Shown: positions 1-10,700, counted from the first letter of the stretch. The stretch: DNA of 64,000 bases from Semisulcospira habei (GCA_036245525.1 BTPG01000004.1:214353023-214417022); one strand, 5' to 3'. The notes: a model not told the origin generated them from the sequence alone. Program-made: numbers and translations.

Positions 1-361
1 AACAAAAACAAACAAACAAACAAACAAACATAAAAACGAAAGAAAACGACAAGAACAACACCAGTATAACATTTTCGAAAATTTAATTTAATTTACATTT
101 TTGAAACTGTGTTGTATTTGTCCTTTCTAAGCCCATTTCGTTTTTCTTTTTGTTTGTTTGTCAGTTTTCCTTTGCACGCGTTTTCGTTTTGGTCACGTTC
201 TGCATTCGCCTGATTGGTCTGGATTTCTGATGCGTCCAGCGGACTGGAAATGGTTTAGTAACGATACTAGGCAGCAAAAGATAGTTCATGGTGTACACTC
301 TTCTTGTATGAAAACAGTCAACTTAAAAAAAAAAAAATAGCAATTTAGTCACCAGGGGCCA

Positions 362-467
362 ATTGCATTAGTGAGCTTAGTCCTGCGCCAGCCACTAAGC
401 AAGGTGCTCCGCTATAGCGGAGCACCTTGCTTAGTGGCTGGCGCAGGACTAAGCTCACTCATGCAAT
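362..467. repeat. 106-bp palindrome
   Basis: Two 53-base arms with no loop (centre CCGCTATAGCGG) and one mismatch (ATTGCATTAG versus ATTGCATGAG). It lies 40 bases before a SINE. It is not a member of the TTAA families. Confidence 0.9.
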
Positions 468-503
468 ATCGGAACACGTTGCTGTCGCAGGAATACCTAT
501 AGT

Positions 504-820
504 CCGAAATAGCTCAGGCGGTTAAACGTCGGAGCAGGAGAGCGAAGGGAATCGCCGGGGTCGTGGGTTCGAATCCCGTCCCGGCCCCGGTAGCTGGACT
601 CACAATCCAGGGGGGAAAACGGATTTGTTCAATAGCATGTTCGTTGAAAGGTCCTGGTAAATCAAAGTGGCACAGTTGGAGTGCGCCTGAGTTGATCAGT
701 GTTCAGGTCGTACTCCATAGGCAATAGATTTCCCTGTCCCCCCATAACCCGCCCGTCAGGGCCGTCCATGATCACCTCGGTGCCGTGGACGCTAAACCCC
801 GAACGAACCAACCAACCGCA
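504..820 (+). mobile_element. tRNA-derived SINE, family 1
   Basis: The tRNA-like head has an A box (TAGCTCAGGCGG) and a B box (GGGTTCGAATCCC), then a body (TTCGTTGAAAGGTCCTGGTA, TGTTCAGGTCGTACTCC) and a tail of AACCAACC units. RNA polymerase III promoter boxes are read directly. This is not a functional tRNA gene: no acceptor stem or anticodon arm is kept. Other copies at 6.4, 8.4 and 37.0 kb. Confidence 0.85.
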
Positions 821-1012
821 GGAATACGATCACCCAAGCAACTGATCCCTGTGGACTCAGCTTTTTCAAAATTTCCAAGCCAAAAGTGGTCCTGTTTTTT
901 TCCCCCTGAGAGCGGCGTTTGAGAAAGGCACTAAAGCTAATCTGGCACTACCCTTTACGTATCATCATCGATCCTTCTCCCACAAGCAGTTTTTACAGAA
1001 GAGGCAAAATTC

Positions 1013-1322
1013 ATTATTATGATAGTGCTTGTTCATTATTATACTTAATCATTATTATACTTATTTATTATATACTTATTTATTATTATACTTATTTATT
1101 ATTATACTTAATCATTATTATACTTATTTATTATATACTTATTGATTATTATACTTATTTATTATTATACTTAATCATTATTATACTTATTTATTATATA
1201 CTTATTTATTATACTTATTTATTATTATACTTATTTATTATTATACTTAATCATTATTATACTTATTTATTATATACTTATTTATTGTTATACTTATTTA
1301 TTCTTATTATTATATTATTATC
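1013..1322 (+). repeat. AT-rich tandem repeat
   Basis: Repeats of TTATTATACTTATTTATTA-type units, with a higher-order unit of about 85 bases. No coding sign. Confidence 0.85.
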
Positions 1323-1498
1323 ATAAAGCGTTATGCCACGTTTCCAGATGCGATACGTTCGAATGGGTTAAACAGACCTACTCCAGGCAGCCATGGGTTA
1401 ATCAGACCTACTAAATGCAGTCATGGGTTAATAAATCGCAATGTCTCCTGTATCAGTGTTCTCAGTATGTCTAAATTCTTACCCTAACGCTGGACAAA

Positions 1499-1610
1499 AG
1501 AGCTAACTTAAATTATGACGTTTGTAAGAGCTAACTTAAATTATGACGTTTGAAAGAGCTAACTTAAATTATGACGTTTGAAAAAGCTAACTTAAATTAT
1601 GACGTTTGAA
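1499..1610 (+). repeat. 28-bp tandem repeat, four copies
   Basis: Four units of AGAGCTAACTTAAATTATGA plus CGTTTGAA. The first ends GTA and the last begins AAAG; otherwise they are identical. Confidence 0.9.
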
Positions 1611-1667
1611 TGTTGTAAAATGAAGGACTGTTCTGCTCTTCTTCTTTGTTGTAGCAGGAGAGTTCCT

Positions 1668-1670
<3 letters not shown>

Positions 1671-1759
<89 letters not shown>

Positions 1760-1770
1760 GTGTGTGTGCG
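1671..1770 (+). repeat. (TG)n microsatellite
   Basis: About 50 TG units with two CG interruptions at the 3' end. Confidence 0.95.
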
Positions 1771-1826
1771 TGTATCATTGCAGTTGCCGTTGCCAAATCC
1801 ACAACATGTATTAGTATTATCTTAGT

Positions 1827-2039
1827 TTAACTCATTCTACCCCAAGACCGAAATCCCCCAATTTTGCTTTGTCCTCTGAAGACTGCTTTGCAGTGCAGGA
1901 CACAGATCGACCATGATAGTTCAAGGGTGATGCCAGAATAGCTTGGCGCCCACAGGCGCCAAGCTATTCTGGCATCACCCTTGAACTACCATGGTCGATC
2001 CATATCTTGCTGTGGTGTGTCTGGGGTAGAAAGAGTTAA
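1827..2039 (+). mobile_element. TTAA-flanked hairpin element, family A
   Basis: Reference copy. TTAA at both ends, terminal repeat TTAACTCATTCTACCCCA against its mirror TGGGGTAGAAAGAGTTAA. Asymmetric left part (TCCTCTGAAGACTGC), then a hairpin with arms of about 48 bases (ATCGACCATGATAGTTCAAG ... AGCTTGGCGCC) and a 4-base loop. TTAA duplication is typical of piggyBac-like elements; there is no transposase here, so it is non-autonomous. Confidence 0.85.
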
Positions 2040-2450
2040 CCCATTATGTCTTGCTTGTGTGTTTTATGTTTCTGTGAGCTAATTTTTTTCTTCTCCGTGT
2101 TACGCTTGTTGTTTAATGGACAATAAAGTTTTTCATTCAATTCAATTCAGTCTACGCTCAAAAGGCAGGGAAAAACGGCCTCTAATACGTGTGTCTGCTC
2201 ACATGGCTTGTGAAAAGAAGGGTAGAAAAGTGTTGGCTGAGGCAAGCCAACATTGATAACCCGTAGTACAGGCGAATATTAACTACCATTAGCGCCAAAG
2301 CCCATCACCACCACGGAGCAGTATGCTGTATGGTGGACCCCCCCCCCCCCCCCCCCCCCCACGCCTACAGCAGTACCACTCTTTAGAAAAGTCCATGGCG
2401 TGACTGGGGGAATGCACGGCGTTTTTATGAATGCGTGCTGGCCTGTGATT

Positions 2451-2507
2451 TTGAGCCTTACGGCTGAAAGCCGTAAGGCCCAAAATCACAGACCAGCACA
2501 CACATAT
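2451..2507. repeat. Short hairpin, family G
   Basis: CTGTGATTTTGAGCCTTACGG pairs with its mirror downstream. Relatives at 4117-4180 and 37830-37893 share GGTCTGTGATTTTGA-type arms. Confidence 0.8.
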
Positions 2508-2897
2508 TATTAGGTACTTAACCCTTTTGCTCAGCAACCGCAAAGCTTGCTGACCTGGCGCTAAATTCCGGGTGGCGTGTTTGCGGAGCTGGGCGGCGAC
2601 AGCGTGGATCACTGGGATTAAAGAAGGACCAAAGGCGTACCTACCCTCCCGGTTCCCAGCAAACAAAATACCCTCGGACCAGCGTCGGCCGCCGTGGGCC
2701 CGCGCACTGCTCAAAGTGTCTTTTGGCTGCCGGGTTTGAACTGTCAGCTGCACGCCTTTGTAGCTGGGGTGATGGGTCAATGTACTGACAGTGTAGGTCT
2801 GTTTATCGGACTTGGTCAGTGTGTGTCTCTCCAGAGACGAAGACATTTTTTTTTTTTCTGTGTCTCTGGTGTCTCCTACACAATCGGTTTCACTCAC

Positions 2898-2959
2898 TCG
2901 AGACGTGCCGCCTCCGGATACGCGGCTTAAGCCGCGTATCCGGAGGCGGCACGTCTCGA
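2898..2959. repeat. 62-bp perfect palindrome, family C
   Basis: TCGAGACGTGCCGCCTCCGG arm, centre GGCTTAAGCC, no loop and no mismatch. Flanks CACTCAC / CTGCGTTAAAG are remnants of TTAACTCATTC ends. Confidence 0.9.
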
Positions 2960-3692
2960 CTGCGTTAAAGCGATTCGGCCGATCCATGGCAAGGGTTATA
3001 GACTGCTAAATTTCGCCGACACAGCGGGTTATCAATATTGCATTGTCTGGACTAAGATTTCTCTACCCTTTTTTTTCACAGTCCATGTGAGTAGGCACGC
3101 GTACCAGAAGTTTTTTCGCCCTGCCTTTTGAGCGTAACGGAAAGAGCTCTCCTGCGTGCAAAGTAGGAGAAGCGCAGAAAAGTCTTTCATTGTACGAGAT
3201 TCGTCGTTTCATAATTTAATAATTCATATTAGCCTTTTTGTGCAGCATTATTGTACTTTGAAAGATACCGACTGAGAACATTTCTGAAGGAGACATAACC
3301 ACCTATTAACCCTTTACTGCCTGCGGTAGGGCGCTTTAACAGTACACGTGAAACTACTACTACTACTACTACTACTACTACAGGCTTGGTGCCTTGCCAT
3401 GAAAAAGCAGCACAAAATTTCCCTCAGTCGCGGGACAATGAAGTCGTTAAAACAAATATTGCTGGGTGCATTTGGCGAGATTTCTGTACTGTCATTATCA
3501 AACATAACCAGTAGATGGCCAGCGGGTATAAGATGGAAAGGAACTCTGGGACGATTTCTGAGGGAGTGCCGGGGTTGCAACGCTCATGGGCCTTCTCAGC
3601 GCAGACGCCATCTTCAGCGAACCAAACCAAACGTGACTCAATGGCTTACACGACCTCAAGAGAAGAAGTCACCAAAGATGGATTCGACGGTG

Positions 3693-3772
3693 ATATTTCA
3701 AGGGTAGCGCCAGATTAGCTTGGCGCCTGGCAAGGCGCCAAGCTAATCTGGCACTACCCTTGAATAATCATA
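3693..3772. mobile_element. Hairpin core of an A'-type element
   Basis: TTCAAGGGTAGCGCCAGATTA arm with its mirror; one arm mismatch (GCGCC against GTGCC). The usual TTAA ends are not clear. Confidence 0.75.
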
Positions 3773-4116
3773 GCGGATCGTTCCCCCTTTTCAGAACAAA
3801 CGTGCATATGGTATAAATGTCATAACTCCTATAAGAATCCGCAGTCAACTAGATATTCAAAGAATCGCCAGTGGACACACTTTGTTCATTCTGTTATACC
3901 CAAAGTGTGTTATACATAAAGTGTAGTCAGGACACTCTGAAAAAGTGTCGCTGTATCCGAATTGTGTTCCATCCGAGCCTATTATAAGCGGAGTCGACAA
4001 TATTTTAGAGTAACTGTCACTCGCTTCGGCAAAACGTTCCGTCTCTTCTGAAGTGTGCAGGCATTGCTAAAATTTCATAACGAAACGAAATACTTGTGTA
4101 AATATTTGCGTGCGGG

Positions 4117-4180
4117 TCTGTGACATAGGACTTACCCTCTTGAAGGTAAGGTCCAAAATCACCGACCCTGACACGTAGGC
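4117..4180. repeat. Imperfect hairpin, family G
   Basis: GGTCTGTGACATAGGACTTACC pairs imperfectly with GGTAAGGTCCAAAATCACCGACC. Confidence 0.6.
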
Positions 4181-4304
4181 TTGTTTAGTAGGCTGGCCCG
4201 TGACAGTCGCATAGACTGAAAGTCTACACAACCGTTGAGATTGTTCGTTCAAAAACAAAGAGACCCAGCTGTGCAAGGACGGCAGAACTAATGTAGAGTC
4301 AGCA

Positions 4305-4372
4305 ACAGGCATAGATCCTCATGAGCCCCCTCCAGTCGGGAGGGGGCTCATGAGGATCTATGTCTCTTGCAT
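4305..4372. mobile_element. Hairpin, family B core
   Basis: Arm CATAGATCCTCATGAGCCCC with a GTC-type loop and its mirror. Family B cores recur at least ten times in the window. Confidence 0.85.
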
Positions 4373-4504
4373 TTGGGTCGTGATCACCTCTTCTCGGCAG
4401 TCCCATCGACTTGAAGTACGCGAGGCCGGATTTGCTCAAGTGGTTTGGCCCCGTCTGGCTGGCCAGCGTAGATACAAGTATCTTAGTTCACGCATTCTAC
4501 CCCC

Positions 4505-4938
4505 AACATAATACAAAATAATAATACCGTTATTATATAGGCGCTTTTTCTCAATTTTGGGGAAATCGACTCAAAGCGCCGCGCCTGAAACCCAACACAC
4601 ACACTCACGAAACAGACACGGATTTACGCCATTTAAGACAAACACAGTACAAGACAAACGAAGGGCCAGTCAGCTACTGAAGTTACAGAGATTTTTGATC
4701 GCTTGTATTTGAAATTTGTAAAGTGGCCTGAGACCGGTACCGAAGTGTGGGGGGTGGGGGGATGGGGGGGGGGGGGGTGGAAGAACCGGAGTACCCGGAG
4801 AAAGAACCCCCGACGGTCCGCCCGAATTAACGGTGACACTTACCAGAGGAGAAAAGTCCAACGCCGGAACCCGGTATCGAACCACGCACCGTTGGCATTG
4901 GTGGCAGGCGCCTTAACCACTGCGCCACGGACCGCCCC
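4505..4938 (-). mobile_element. tRNA-derived SINE, family 2
   Basis: On the - strand the head is GGCGGTCCGTGGCGCAGTGG (A box), GGTTCGATACC (B box), then a C-rich middle, the core GGTACCGGTCTCAGGCC and a 3' end CGCCTATATAATAACGGTAT plus (ATT)n. The 3' end resembles those of the CR1/L2-like LINEs in this window. A hairpin element directly follows its 5' end. Confidence 0.85.
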
Positions 4939-4943
4939 AACAC

Positions 4944-5137
4944 CGATTTCTTTACATTCTGCCGTCGTCCTCTGAAGACTGCATTGCAGTGCAGGACACA
5001 GATCGACCATGATAGTTCAAGGGTGATGCCAGAATAGCTTGGCGCCCATAGGCGCCAAGCTATTCTGGCATCACCCTTGAACTATCATGGTCGATCCGTA
5101 TCTTCCTGTGGTGTGTGTCTGGGGTAGAATGACTTAA
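4944..5137 (+). mobile_element. Hairpin element, family A
   Basis: Right end TGGGGTAGAATGACTTAA. The left TTAA end is lost where a family 2 SINE abuts. Hairpin arms are identical to each other. Confidence 0.8.
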
Positions 5138-5739
5138 GTCATTCGGTATCATGTCGTTTTAGACTGAACGCATAGCTACCTCAGTACTGCCGCGCTGGAG
5201 TATCAATGGAAAGATGAGCTTAGCGAGTTCACGGGTTTATTTGTTAGTTGGTACTGTGGCAAGCTCAGTCCAGCAAAGAATTATCGTCCTTTTTTAAAAA
5301 TTTATTTTTAAATATTTTTTTATTAATTTTTTTTACGAAGAAGGATATTCTATTTGGGCAGAATGCACGACTCTGTGTAGGTTGCCGTGGTTAAAGGCCC
5401 ACTACCGCCGTAACTGTTCAAATATACGCTTCTGTAACAGATGGTTACGAAACGCTACGTACAGGTCTAGTTATGGTTCATATAGACACTGTCATAATAT
5501 CAAGTAAGCTAAATACAACGATATTAGTACGAGAAATACGCTAAAAATAGATTGACACGCTAACGACTGCGCAGAATACATAAGTGCGATTGCTCGTGCG
5601 CTTTTGCTGCGTGTCCAAACTGCTGTTAAAGTTCATTATGTGTGTCGAGAAGGCATAACGAACAGAAATGGTGCTGAAATGTGTCTCCAGATTTACGCGC
5701 AATGGTACTTTAATAGGGATATGTTTCTTACAATAATAA
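5138..5739. other. No gene seen
   Basis: Unique-looking AT-rich sequence with a T/A-rich stretch at 5291-5335. Nothing recognisable. Confidence 0.6.
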
Positions 5740-6158
5740 TAATAATAATACCGGTTATTATATAGGCGCTTTTTCCCAATTCGGCGACTGGGCTCAAAGC
5801 GCCGCGAACTGAACCCAACACGCACGCTCACGTGACACACACGCATTCACTCTGAAGTCAAACACAGTGCAAGACAGACACAGGACATTCACGTGGTGCG
5901 AAGGGTCAGCTCAGCTACTGAGGTTACGGAAATTTTGATCGCTTGTATTTGAAATTTATAAAGTGGCCTGAAACCGGTACCAACGTGGAGGAGGTCGAAG
6001 AACCGGTGTACCCGGAGAAAGAACCCCCGACGGTCCGCCCGAATTAACGGTGACACTTACTAGAGGAGGAAAAATCCAACGCCGAAACCCGGCATCGAAC
6101 CTCGCACCTTTAGCATTGGTGGCAGGCGCCTTAACCACTGCGCCACGGACTGCCCCAA
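5740..6158 (-). mobile_element. tRNA-derived SINE family 2
   Basis: Second full-length copy in the same orientation, 0.8 kb from the first. Head CAGTCCGTGGCGCAGTGG, B box GAGGTTCGATGCC, same core and (ATT)n tail at 5740-5756. Confidence 0.85.
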
Positions 6159-6271
6159 ACGGTAACTGTTTGTTTGTTGTTTTTTTAGTAAGGGGGGGGG
6201 GGAGGGGGGGGAGGGGGGGGGGCAGCGGGATGGTAAGAAGTATTTTCTGTGTCATACGAGAAAAGATTCGC

Positions 6272-6875
6272 TTAACCCTTTGTACCCTAAGGCCGACTTT
6301 CCGTAATTTTGGAGTTGTCCTCTGAAGACTGCATTACAAGTCAGGCGCTCTCACCGCGACGGCCGGGGTTCGTTTCCCCGTTTGGGAAACGTTTTGAGAG
6401 CCCGAAATAGCGCAGGCGGTTAAGCGTCGGAGCAAGAGGGCGAAGGGAATCGCCGGGTCGTGGGTTCCAATCCCCGTCCCGGCCCCGGTAGGTGGACTCA
6501 CAGTCCAGGGAGAAAAAAAATACGGGCTTGTTCACTAGCATGTCCGTTGAAAGGTCCTGGTAAATCAATCTGGCACAGTTGCAGTGCGCCTGAATTGATG
6601 AGTGTTCAGGTCGTACTCCATAGGCAATAGATTTCCCCTGTCCCCCCCATGACCCGCCCGTCAGGGCCGTCCATTATCACTTCGGTGCCGTGGACGTTAA
6701 ACCCCGAACTAACCAACCAACCAATCCAGGAGACCGATCGGCCATGATAGTTCAAGGGTAGTGCCAGATTAGCTTGGCGCCGTTAGGCGCCCAGCTAATC
6801 TGGCACTACCCTTGAATTATCATGCTCGAGCCATCTTCCTCTGTAGTGCGTCGAGGCTATACGAGTCACGTACAC
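6272..6875 (+). mobile_element. TTAA hairpin element split by a SINE
   Basis: Left part 6272-6339 (TTAACCCTTTGTACCC, then GTCCTCTGAAGACTGCATTA). Right part from about 6721 with the ATAGTTCAAGGGTAGTGCCA hairpin, loop GTTAGGC. The SINE lies between them. Confidence 0.78.
6340..6726 (+). mobile_element. tRNA-derived SINE family 1, inserted in a hairpin element
   Basis: Same head and body as the copy at 504-820 with a longer leader. It splits a TTAA-type hairpin element: the left part ends GACTGCATTACAAGTCAGG at 6339-6347 and the right part resumes CAATCCAGGAGACCGATCGG at 6721. The B box (GGGTTCCAATCCC) has one change. Confidence 0.82.
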
Positions 6876-6934
6876 GGCCATTGCACTGGCGACGTTCAGC
6901 GCGTAAGTTCCGCGAGGATAATATACTTCCTGCA

Positions 6935-7025
6935 GATTTAACTCCTTCGGGACGGGTCGCACCCGGATGCGCATCATTGAGGCGCATATCCGGATGCGGC
7001 ACCTCTCGAACGTTAAGAGGTCTAA
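6935..7025. mobile_element. Degraded family C hairpin
   Basis: TTTAACTCCTTCGGGACGGG at the left and GGATGCGGCACCTCTCGAACG at the right with CCGGATGCGC/GCGCATATCCGG in the middle. Arms are diverged. Confidence 0.65.
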
Positions 7026-7142
7026 CCCCTTTACGGTCGAAAAAACGCGAACGCCACTCAGCCGGCGGCTAGACGTAGAGACCCTCATCCACGCTGGCAG
7101 GTGCGCACGAAGATCTGTGTCCCTTGCTCGCCCTAGTTTTCG

Positions 7143-7186
7143 TTAAACCCTTTGCCTGTAGGTAGCGGTCAGCCAGAAAGGGTTAA
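7143..7186. mobile_element. Miniature family H relic
   Basis: TTAAACCCTTTGCCTGTAGG and CAGCCAGAAAGGGTTAA form ends of a 44-base TTAA-type remnant with almost no interior. Confidence 0.6.
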
Positions 7187-7461
7187 TGCAGCCCTTGAAC
7201 CAAAAGAGGTGCACTGGGCCTCTGCATTTTCAATGATTTTATAACAAGCAACTTAATAAGGAACTTAATAAGGAACTTAACTACAACTGTTGCCGCTTGA
7301 GAGTAAGTGCCGATGAGCCGTCATTGGCTGATCACTGCGAGCAGGACACGCACAGGAAGCGCGCCAGAGGCCACATGACCAGGAAGCCAATACGCGTGAG
7401 GTTGGTTGGTTGTCGGTCCGCTCACCTGCCGAGAAAACGTCAGTGAACACGATCCAACTGC

Positions 7462-7528
7462 AGGAGGCATAGATCCTCATGAGCCCCCGCGACTGCGGGG
7501 GCTCATGAGGATCTATACCTCTTGCATC
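7462..7528. mobile_element. Hairpin, family B core
   Basis: GAGGCATAGATCCTCATGAG ... CCCGCGACTGCGGGG centre and mirror arm ending TATACCTCTTGC. Confidence 0.85.
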
Positions 7529-7559
7529 TGGGTGGTGATGAATTTTTATTCGAGAATGA

Positions 7560-7790
7560 ACGAATTCTATCTATCTATCTATATCCCGTAGTCTTGCCGA
7601 CCTTTGGGGCACCACTGATGACTTGGCAACCAGCTCCCTCCATTCCTCTCTGTTCTCTGCCATTCTCAGCGTACCGCCCAGCTTCAGTCCTGTCCACTCT
7701 GAGATATTGTCCTCCCATCTTTTCCTCTGTCTGCCTCTCCTTCCGTCCTCCTTGCACAGTGCCTTGCAGGATTCTTTTGGCAACGAATGA
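7560..7790 (-). pseudogene. Short 3' fragment of the RTE-like LINE
   Basis: Encodes KRWEDNISEWTGLKLGGTLR and [10 protein letters not shown], the same C-terminus as the large copy, and ends in ATAGATAGATAG at its 3' end. Only about 210 bases remain. Confidence 0.8.
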
Positions 7791-7939
7791 ACGGATTAAC
7801 AGATGAACGGACTACCGCCGACCTACACACTTAGTACAAGTTGTGGGTGCCCTAGGCTTGTGGGCACTACACTTGTACAAATTGACAAAACACGCTAAGT
7901 GTTGGTCAGTCTGAGCGTACTAGTCAACGTAACACATCC

Positions 7940-8095
7940 TGCTCCAGGGCCGATATCCGCTATCGAGCGTGATAGTTCAAGGGTTGTGCCAGAATAGCTT
8001 GGCGCCCATGGGCGCCAAGCTATTCTGGCACAACCCTTGAACTATCACGCTCGATCCATGTCTTGCCCGTGGCGTGACGGGGTTGAATGGGTTAA
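7940..8095 (+). mobile_element. Hairpin element, family A variant
   Basis: Arms share private changes: GAGCGTGATAGTTCAAGGGT then TGTGCC, matched by GGCACAACCC on the other side. Right end GGGGTTGAATGGGTTAA. Confidence 0.82.
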
Positions 8096-8396
8096 TGTCA
8101 CAATCTGCAGCGGAATGTTGCCGCGTTTAACAAGGTCAGGTGTAGCTTACATCACATTGTGTCGATTAACATTATTTTCTTTGCTAAGGCGGATGGATCG
8201 GTTGTGATAGCTGTGTGTGCAGGGGGAGGGATGGGGGGGGGGGGGTAAGACGTCAATGGTAAACTTAGTGCCTGGATGCTGAGGCGGATCTTCGTCGACC
8301 TGTCTCCTGCTACTTAAAGTGAGCTGCGTTTAGCTGACAAGTCTGCATTGTGGAATTAAATCTCTGAGCCCACTCTCAACTTGCGATTTCTGCACG

Positions 8397-8693
8397 AGTC
8401 CGAAATAGCTCAGGCGGGTTAAGCGAAGGGAATCGCCGGGTCGTGGTTCGAGTCCCCGTCCCGGCCTCAGTAGGTGGACTCGCAATCCAGGGAAAAAAGA
8501 CGGGCTTGTTCCATAGCATGTCCGTTGAAAGGTCCTAATAAATCAAAGTGGCACAGTTGCAGTGCGACTGAATTGATCAGTGTTCAGGTCATTCTCGGCC
8601 ATAGGCAATAGATTTCCCTGTCCCCCATAAACCCGCCCGTCAGGGCCGTCCATGATCACTTCGGTGCGGTGAATGTTAAACCAACCAACTAGC
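8397..8693 (+). mobile_element. tRNA-derived SINE family 1
   Basis: Head GTCCGAAATAGCTCAGGCGG, B box GTGGTTCGAGTCC, body and the GGACTCGCAATCCAGG hinge as in the other copies. It has a small deletion in the head between the A and B boxes (the 'tcggagcaggagag' segment is missing). Confidence 0.85.
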
Positions 8694-9220
8694 GATTCAT
8701 GACGACTGTGTCAAGGTTGGGGGGAGGGGGGGGGGGGGTCTTCAAAAACTGTGCATGTACTTTAGGAGATGGAGCAGCCATGACTGTTCAAGGTTAGTGC
8801 CAGATTAGCGTTGCGCCCAGGGATCTGGAGCAGAGGCGTTTAGAAACGGAAGCGGGCATTGTGCAAGATTTAAAAATATACGGGAGATATGAAAGGACAT
8901 GAGAGGTCCGCTGTAAACCGGACCGATATACCAACAATTTGGGGGGGGGGGGGAACTCTGGGAGGACTTCTGACCGGGTTTGGGGATGGAGCGCGTATGG
9001 GCCTTCCCGAGAACAAGAAATCCCATCGTGAGCCAACTGAACTGAACTGCGCATTTTGTGCATACGTGGTGTCATTGTACCAATCACAATCACCATCGTG
9101 AGCAAACTGAACTAAACTGCGCGGTTTTGTGCGCACGCTGCATGATCACTGTGCCAATGGCGCTGTCACTAGTAAGGTTTCGTTTGCTACGGACGACGCG
9201 CAACAACAAACGAGAGCGAA

Positions 9221-9224
<4 letters not shown>
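8692..9224. other. No gene seen; repeat scraps
   Basis: G-runs, a single A'-type arm fragment near 8780-8820 and a short internal duplication (CATCGTGAGCAAACTGAACT at about 9093 against 9025). No supported coding region. Confidence 0.6.
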
Positions 9225-9295
<71 letters not shown>

Positions 9296-9308
9296 GAGAG
9301 AGAGAGAG
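9222..9308 (+). repeat. (GA)n microsatellite
   Basis: About 35 GA units; translations (RERE/LSLS) are artefacts. Confidence 0.95.
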
Positions 9309-9347
9309 TTTGGGGGCGTTGTCTGAGCTTATGGTTCAAACCGGCTA

Positions 9348-9526
9348 TTAACCCATTCAGTCCTGACGTACTACAGCAGGGGATGGATCGACCATGATAA
9401 TTCAAGGGTAGTGCCAGATTAGCTTGGCGCCGATAATCCAGCTTCTGCAACAGGTGCTAAGTCGTAAGATGACGCTTCAGTCCAAAATTTGGGAAATACG
9501 TGCGTGCGCCGGGCTGAATGAGTTAA
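9348..9526 (+). mobile_element. TTAA element, family A', one hairpin arm deleted
   Basis: Perfect TTAA at both ends, TTAACCCATTCAGTCCTGAC against GCCGGGCTGAATGAGTTAA. The left arm runs to AGCTTGGCGCC, then the sequence jumps directly to TTCTGCAACAGGTGCTAAGT, so the right arm is missing. Confidence 0.82.
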
Positions 9527-10060
9527 CCGTGTTTTTCGCTCTAGTTCGTTGTCGGTAACCGTTCGTCTCAAACGAAACCTTTCCACTACGTGCAGAGCTA
9601 AGGGCGTAGTTGGCCCACGTTGTACGAGTCTCATAAAGTCTTCAATCCAGACCAAAAAGGTGACTGCCAAGCGTGTAATATGCAAAGAAGTACCCAACGG
9701 AGAAAGAAACACGCTTAGAAAAGACGGGTACAACACAATTTATTTATTATTTTTGAATCATAAAGTCTTGCACACAAAGACTCTGATCAAACAGGGACTG
9801 TCACCCATTGCACCAGTGTGCATTCAAAAAACATTATCTACCTTGGCGGCCTTAGGAAATGACACAGGTCTAAACTGGACCAGCGAGGGGCATTATTCCT
9901 CACGAACCCCTGCAGTAGAGCTCACGATGATCTATGCCTCTCAGAGATGTGTCGAGTTCACTAGAGTAGCGAACGCGGACGTCACATGTATCGAGACACG
10001 TGGACTAATTGTGAAAGCTTTTGATTCAGGACAGCCATAGTTAGTCCACATGTGTCACTC
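9527..10060. other. Unique sequence, no supported gene
   Basis: A 163-codon open frame at 9549-10040 (+) lacks domain, splice or composition support. It contains a (T)n/AATTTATTTATTA stretch. Probably non-coding. Confidence 0.5.
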
Positions 10061-10062
10061 AT

Positions 10063-10064
10063 TC

Positions 10065-10142
<78 letters not shown>
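10063..10142 (+). repeat. (TG)n microsatellite
   Basis: About 39 TG units. Confidence 0.95.
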
Positions 10143-10143
<1 letters not shown>

Positions 10144-10329
10144 TATTTTCAATTACACTTGTTAGGTTATGCTCAATACAGTTTACAGTTGATAGTGTTC
10201 AGTAGTTTACTTTTGAAGTTTTAACTTTACTCTTTCAGTTTTTTAGTTGAATCTTAGAGTTAATTTATTATTCTGTCCATAATGTATGATCACTTTTAAC
10301 TTTATCTCTAAATCTAATGTATGTGTTGT

Positions 10330-10335
10330 ACGCGC

Positions 10336-10403
<68 letters not shown>

Positions 10404-10408
10404 GCGTG
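10330..10408 (+). repeat. (CG)n(TG)n compound microsatellite
   Basis: About ten CG units followed by about 27 TG units. Confidence 0.95.
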
Positions 10409-10498
10409 ATTGTAACACATCACTCGAGTAACAGACATCATGTGTTACCCTTGTGCTGCCTTACATCTGACTGAATTTGTGTCTGTGTGTCTTTCATT

Positions 10499-10510
10499 TT
10501 ATTATTATTA

Positions 10511-10553
<43 letters not shown>

Positions 10554-10564
10554 CATTATTATTT
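10499..10564 (+). repeat. (ATT)n microsatellite
   Basis: ATT units with ATC interruptions, followed by a tail-like region ending in TTCAG units at 10681-10700, possibly a LINE/SINE 3' end. Confidence 0.85.
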
Positions 10565-10700
10565 TTTAATATTAATTGTATTGTCTCGTTGACTTTTCTG
10601 ATGTTATATTTAAAATGTTATTAAGGACAGATATGTAGAAAGGCCTGCGTGCCTACTGTCTTCATCCTTACAAAATAGTTTCAGTTCAGTTCAGTTCAGC

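Noticed and set aside
504..590. Functional tRNA genes at the SINE heads.
   Set aside because: A and B boxes are present, but the sequence does not form a cloverleaf with an acceptor stem and continues into a repeated SINE body.
2289..2987. 232-codon frame on the - strand.
   Set aside because: Spans two palindromes (families G and C) and a C-run; the composition is not protein-like and there are no splice or domain signals.
9549..10040. 163-codon frame as a gene.
   Set aside because: No recognisable motif, low-complexity AT stretch inside, and the first part lies against a TTAA element end.
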